In this document: piece after piece, positions 7,505 to 10,234 of the stretch
How the letters are laid out: every line of letters starts with the position of its first letter
Position numbering within the stretch: the stretch's first letter is position 1
Source of the DNA: Planctomycetia bacterium
GTDB lineage: Bacteria > Planctomycetota > UBA1135 > GCA-002686595
Reading direction: 5' to 3'
NCBI GenBank assembly: GCA_005778045.1
Contig: SXKQ01000220.1
Span: forward strand, 1 to 10,234
Length of the DNA: 10,234 nt
Notes under the pieces: generated by a model
Seen by the model: only the letters and a program-made list of their open reading frames with translations
Told to the model about the DNA's origin: nothing
Database searches by the model: none
Position numbers and translations under genes: made by a program

Positions 7505-8604
7505 CTCGACTGCGCCACGCGTCGCCCGAGGGCGTCGAGCAGTCGTTCGATCTGAGCCAGCGAGTGCGCCGCGGTCACGACGATGCGGAAATTTCCGGCG
7601 GCTGGTCCGCCCGGATAGCGGATGTAGGGGGCGAGAATCCCGTCTTCGCGCAGGTCCGCTTCGAGTTTGAGCATCTTCTCGGTGCTATCGAGCGCGAATG
7701 AGAATACCGGCAGGTTCTCACGCGATCGACCGAAGCCGAGTCGCTCCACTCCGGCGCGTAAGACCGCGATGTTCGCGTGCAGTCGCGCAAGGCGCTCCCC
7801 GTCCCCGAACGCCACCTCGAGGGCCGCGCGCGCCGCCTCGGCGATCGCGGGCGGGATCGGCGTTGTACCGACATACACGCTCGAGTGACGCTGCACGCGC
7901 TCGATCTGGGCGCGCGTTCCGGCGATGAACCCGCCGTAGCAGCCGAGCGCTTTGGAGAGCGTCGAGGTCAGCAGCACGTGCTCTCCTCCGATCGCCGCCT
8001 GCTCCAGCGCCCCGCGACCGCGCGGACCGAGGACGCCTGTTCCGTGGCAGTCGTCGACGAGCAGGGTGCCGCCGTGGGAACGCGCAAGCTCCGCCCATTC
8101 CGCGAGCGGCGCGACCACGCCGCGCGATGGAAACACGCTGTCGGTCATCACGACGGCGCGCCGCGAGCCGCAGTAGGCCAGCGCGCGCCGCAGCGCCACG
8201 CCGTCGCCGTGCGGAATGCTGTGCAGTTCGAGCTGCGCGTTGCGCGCGGCGTCGAACAGGCTCGGGTGCGAGCGCTCGTCGACGAGCGCCACGGAGTGCT
8301 CGTGCGAGAGGGACTGTGCCGCGGCGAAATTGGCCGTGTAGCCATCCGGCAGCAGCAGCGCCGACTCGCAGCCGAGATGGCGCGCGAGGTCGCTCTCGAG
8401 CGCCTCGTGCACGAGCGTGTTGCCGGTCGTCTCGCGCGATGCTCCAGCGCTCACGCCGTGATGCCGCAGCCCCTCTGCGAGCGCCTCGACGACGCGCGGG
8501 TGGTGCGCGAGGCCGAGATAGCCGCAACCGCCGAAGTAGTCGAGCTCGCGGCCGTCCAGCACGACGGTCGAGCCGCGGCTCGACTGGATTCCAAGGCGTG
8601 CCAT
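7501..8604 (-). CDS. Alpha-oxoamine synthase family PLP enzyme (BioF/Kbl-like)
   Basis: This 367-residue fold-type I PLP enzyme belongs to the family of 8-amino-7-oxononanoate synthase, 2-amino-3-ketobutyrate CoA ligase, serine palmitoyltransferase and ALA synthase. These join an amino acid to an acyl-CoA, or cleave the product. Seen are YLGLAHHP (29-36), GASRETTGN (54-62), the H113 region DERSHPSLFDAA, DDCHGTGVLG with D184 and H187 (PLP ring nitrogen and stacking positions), STLSKALG with the PLP lysine K218, and SSVYVGTTPIPP (241-252). It is slightly shorter than the usual roughly 390 residues because the N-terminal arm is short. The start is an ATG at 8604, six bases after the dehydrogenase stop, with a weak AGGCG upstream. 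No other biotin genes are near, so a bioF call is not justified; the substrate is unknown. Its stop overlaps the lysA start. Confidence 0.85.
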   Translation of the reverse strand: MARLGIQSSRGSTVVLDGRELDYFGGCGYLGLAHHPRVVEALAEGLRHHGVSAGASRETTGNTLVHEALESDLARHLGCESALLLPDGYTANFAAAQSLSHEHSVALVDERSHPSLFDAARNAQLELHSIPHGDGVALRRALAYCGSRRAVVMTDSVFPSRGVVAPLAEWAELARSHGGTLLVDDCHGTGVLGPRGRGALEQAAIGGEHVLLTSTLSKALGCYGGFIAGTRAQIERVQRHSSVYVGTTPIPPAIAEAARAALEVAFGDGERLARLHANIAVLRAGVERLGFGRSRENLPVFSFALDSTEKMLKLEADLREDGILAPYIRYPGGPAAGNFRIVVTAAHSLAQIERLLDALGRRVAQSR

Positions 8605-8610
8605 CGTCGC

Positions 8611-9618
8611 CTACCGGCGGCGCGAGCCGGCGTCGGAGCAGGCCAGCATGGGGACGGTCGCCATCGTGTGCAGGCCGGGCGCGGCCTCGACGATCGCGCG
8701 CAGTGCGTTGAGCGCGATCGCGGAGGTCGCGACGTCGCCGTGGACTCCGCCGCGCAGCACGAGGTCGATCGACGGGTCGCTCTCGAGCAGCACACGGTCG
8801 TGCGGATCGGCCTGCCCGATCGCGGCCTGGAACTCGTAGCGCAGAAGCGGCTTGCCGCCGACGATCCCGACCGCGACCTGCCGCACGCCGGCACACTGGC
8901 CGACGGCGATCGTGCCGAGCTTGCAGTCGAGCTCGCGCGTGGCGATCACCGGCTCGATCGTCTCGCTCCAGCTGTCGACGGTGAAGCCGAGGTACTGGGC
9001 ACAGAAGTGCAGCGACTCGCCGAGCCCCACGTGCCGCAGCCAGCCCTCGTCGATACCCTTCTGGAAACCGGCGCGATCAAGGCCGGCGCCGATCTTCTTC
9101 TGGAACGGGACGCGGCGCGGTGTCGCGTCTTGGATGCGCGCGACCGAGAGCGAGCGCACGTCGTTGCAGACGGCGGTGGCGAACACCGCAAGCGCGTCCA
9201 TCAGGAAGCCCGGGTTCACGCCAGTGCCAAGCAGCTGCGCGCCGCCCTGTTTCGCGCACGCATCGAGTCGCTCGGCGAGCTCGCGGTGGCGCAGCCACGG
9301 GTAGATCAGCTCCTCGCAGGTCGAGACGGCGGGCACGCCGCGCGCGAGGAGGGCCTCGAACGTCGGCGCGCACTTGCGCAGGTCGGAGCTCGTGGTGACG
9401 AGGGCCACGTCGTAGCCCTCCCAGTCGCGCAGCTCTTCGAGGCTCGCCGCGACGCGCACGGCGGGCGCGCCGGGGACGAGCTCGGAGAGCAGCTTTCCGG
9501 CCAACCCTTGGGCGGGATCGACCACGGCCACGGTGGCCCCGAGGTTGCGGCGTAGCAGGTCGGACTGGATGCGAAGGCCGAGGGGGCCGAGGCCGACATG
9601 GAGGATGCGCAGGTTCAC
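8611..9618 (-). CDS. 2,4-diaminopentanoate dehydrogenase-like NAD(P)-dependent oxidoreductase
   Basis: This 335-residue protein has an N-terminal Rossmann fold of the dihydrodipicolinate-reductase type, with GLGPLG at 9-14 and the acidic strand end VVDPAQG at 32-38. The conserved blocks STCEELIYPW (99-108) and GTGVNPGFLMD (131-141) are typical of 2,4-diaminopentanoate dehydrogenase (Ord) and related amine dehydrogenases. These oxidatively deaminate a diamino acid to an amino-keto acid, or run in reverse. Length matches that group. I chose the GTG at 9618 because it puts the glycine-rich loop at the usual distance from the N-terminus and has CAGGA six bases upstream. An in-frame ATG at 9798 would add 60 residues of intergenic-type sequence with no homology to the fold. 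It is the first gene of the five-gene - strand operon. Exact substrate is not readable from sequence; saccharopine dehydrogenase is a less likely alternative. Confidence 0.8.
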   Translation of the reverse strand: MNLRILHVGLGPLGLRIQSDLLRRNLGATVAVVDPAQGLAGKLLSELVPGAPAVRVAASLEELRDWEGYDVALVTTSSDLRKCAPTFEALLARGVPAVSTCEELIYPWLRHRELAERLDACAKQGGAQLLGTGVNPGFLMDALAVFATAVCNDVRSLSVARIQDATPRRVPFQKKIGAGLDRAGFQKGIDEGWLRHVGLGESLHFCAQYLGFTVDSWSETIEPVIATRELDCKLGTIAVGQCAGVRQVAVGIVGGKPLLRYEFQAAIGQADPHDRVLLESDPSIDLVLRGGVHGDVATSAIALNALRAIVEAAPGLHTMATVPMLACSDAGSRRR

Positions 9619-9624
9619 GCGGGG

Positions 9625-9629
9625 TCCTG
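9625..9629 (-). promoter_or_regulatory. Ribosome binding site fixing the dehydrogenase start
   Basis: On the - strand this reads CAGGA, six bases before the GTG at 9618. It supports that GTG over the upstream in-frame ATG at 9798. Confidence 0.6.
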
Positions 9630-9644
9630 TGGTGGATGGGGAGG

Positions 9645-9718
9645 ACCGTCGGGGCTCCTCCAAGAGGGCCGAGAGTATAGAAACCGGCGCTTGGCCCGGC
9701 ACGCGCGAGCCCGACGGT
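9645..9718. repeat. Concentric inverted repeat in the divergent intergenic region
   Basis: The arm ACCGTCGGGGCTC at 9645-9657 is the reverse complement of GAGCCCGACGGT at 9707-9718, apart from one extra G. Inside it, GGGCC at 9666-9670 pairs with GGCCC at 9693-9697. Both pairs share the same centre, near 9681.5. The block lies between the divergent starts at 9618 and 9801 and spans a -10-like hexamer. It could be a two-site operator or form a long hairpin. There is no T-run, so it is not a terminator. Nothing in the sequence identifies a binding regulator. Confidence 0.55.
9674..9702 (-). promoter_or_regulatory. Possible promoter of the five-gene - strand operon
   Basis: On the - strand, TATACT at 9679-9674 matches 5 of 6 bases of the sigma-70 -10 box, a rare AT-rich spot in this GC-rich window. 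The hexamer 17 bases upstream (GTGCCG at 9702-9697) matches TTGACA poorly. The implied transcript start is about 9667, giving a leader of about 50 bases before the GTG at 9618. The -10 sits near the centre of the inverted repeat at 9645-9718. Confidence 0.3.
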
Positions 9719-9800
9719 GTGCAAATCGCCCACCAAGGTCCCCGTGGGGGCCGCTGCGTGCTTGCATTTCGCGCCGTGGCAGCTTGGATAGCGCCCACGC

Positions 9801-10234
9801 ATGGGTCTCCAGCTCGTCTCCGTCACGCGGCGCTTCGGCGAGCAGCTCGCGCTCGACTCGGTGTCGATCCACGTCCGTCCCGGCGATTGCTACGGATTCA
9901 TCGGACACAACGGCGCCGGGAAGACGAGCGCGATGCGCATCGCGCTCGGGTTGCAGCGCCCGGATGCGGGGCGCGTGATCGTCGACGGCTTCGACGCGCA
10001 CGAGCATCCGCGCGAGGCGCGCGCGCGCATGGGGGGCCTGATCGAGATGCCGGGCTTCCAGCCGGGACTCGATGCGACGGAAAATCTGGCGCTGCTCGCG
10101 CGCCTGCAAGGGCTCTCGAGCGCTGACACGCGCTCGGAGGTCGCGCGGCTGCTCGAGCTCGTCGGACTCACCCACACGGGACGCAAGCCCGTGCAGGCCT
10201 TCTCGCAGGGCATGCGCCAGCGCCTCGGCATCGC
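9801..10234 (+). CDS. ABC transporter ATP-binding protein, BcrA/CcmA type (partial)
   Basis: The first 144 residues of an ABC ATPase are present; the gene runs off the right edge with no stop. Walker A is GHNGAGKT (35-42). The Q-loop region is GLIEMPGFQPGLDATENL (79-96), with Glu where many members have Gln, as is common in ABC-2 exporters such as BcrA. The signature motif is FSQGMRQR (134-141), in place of LSGGQ, again as in the BcrA group (YSxGMxQR). Walker B would lie beyond the window. Members of this group energise ABC-2 type permeases for antibiotic or lipid export or related roles; the partner permease is expected just downstream. ATG 9801 is the only reasonable start, since an in-frame TAG lies at 9789-9791. 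No clear ribosome binding site is seen. It is transcribed divergently from the dehydrogenase operon. Confidence 0.9.
   Translation, partial: MGLQLVSVTRRFGEQLALDSVSIHVRPGDCYGFIGHNGAGKTSAMRIALGLQRPDAGRVIVDGFDAHEHPREARARMGGLIEMPGFQPGLDATENLALLARLQGLSSADTRSEVARLLELVGLTHTGRKPVQAFSQGMRQRLGI

Noticed and set aside
7501..8604. Assignment as biotin synthesis gene bioF
   Set aside because: The family motifs are shared by BioF, Kbl, SPT and ALA synthase, and no other biotin gene is present in the window.
7777..9555. A 592-codon + strand open frame opposite the synthase and dehydrogenase
   Set aside because: No domain signatures and Arg/Ala/Val-rich shadow composition; the - strand genes have intact catalytic motifs.
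9737..9752. Short GC hairpin GGTCCCC-GT-GGGGGCC in the divergent spacer
   Set aside because: The loop is only two bases as written, there is no T-run, and such pairings are frequent by chance at this GC content.
9762..9790. Promoter for the ABC ATPase: TTGCAT at 9762-9767 with TGGATA at 9785-9790
   Set aside because: The -35 is acceptable, but the -10 candidate matches the consensus at only two positions, so it is not supported.

Overview
This is a very GC-rich bacterial window with strongly G/C-ending codons and tightly packed genes. It carries eight coding regions plus a 14-codon gene tail at the left edge. There are no rRNA or tRNA genes, insertion sequences, CRISPR arrays or phage genes that I can see. 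GC content, secreted low-complexity lipoproteins and carboxypeptidase-regulatory-like repeat proteins would fit Planctomycetota or a similarly GC-rich phylum. That assignment is only an impression, because no taxonomic marker gene is present.

Left part, + strand (1-3668). A gene tail ends at 45 and is followed by a strong intrinsic terminator (65-110). Then come three overlapping genes: a ROK-like sugar kinase homologue (159-1313), a sodium:solute symporter of the SSS/SLC5 family (1300-3015) and a small lipoprotein (3012-3668). The overlaps of 14 and 4 bases point to one transcript. Kinase plus symporter suggests uptake and phosphorylation of a sugar or amino sugar; the substrate cannot be read from the sequence.

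Middle and right part, - strand (9618 down to 3665). Five genes run in one direction with junctions of +6, -4, -4 and +4 bases: a 2,4-diaminopentanoate-dehydrogenase-like oxidoreductase, an alpha-oxoamine synthase (BioF/Kbl superfamily), an E. coli-type diaminopimelate decarboxylase (LysA), an exported class-A-beta-lactamase-like serine hydrolase, and a membrane-anchored protein with carboxypeptidase-regulatory-like repeats. The first three are all enzymes of amino-acid or diamine chemistry. Together they look like a dedicated pathway whose substrate is not obvious, and this is the most interesting item here. The operon ends tail-to-tail with the + strand operon, the two stop codons sharing a CTAG palindrome at 3665-3668.

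Right edge. A 182-base divergent intergenic region (9619-9800) holds a concentric inverted repeat centred on a -10-like TATACT for the - strand operon. Beyond it, an ABC transporter ATPase of the BcrA/CcmA type starts at 9801 and runs off the window. No stretch longer than about 180 bases lacks a gene.
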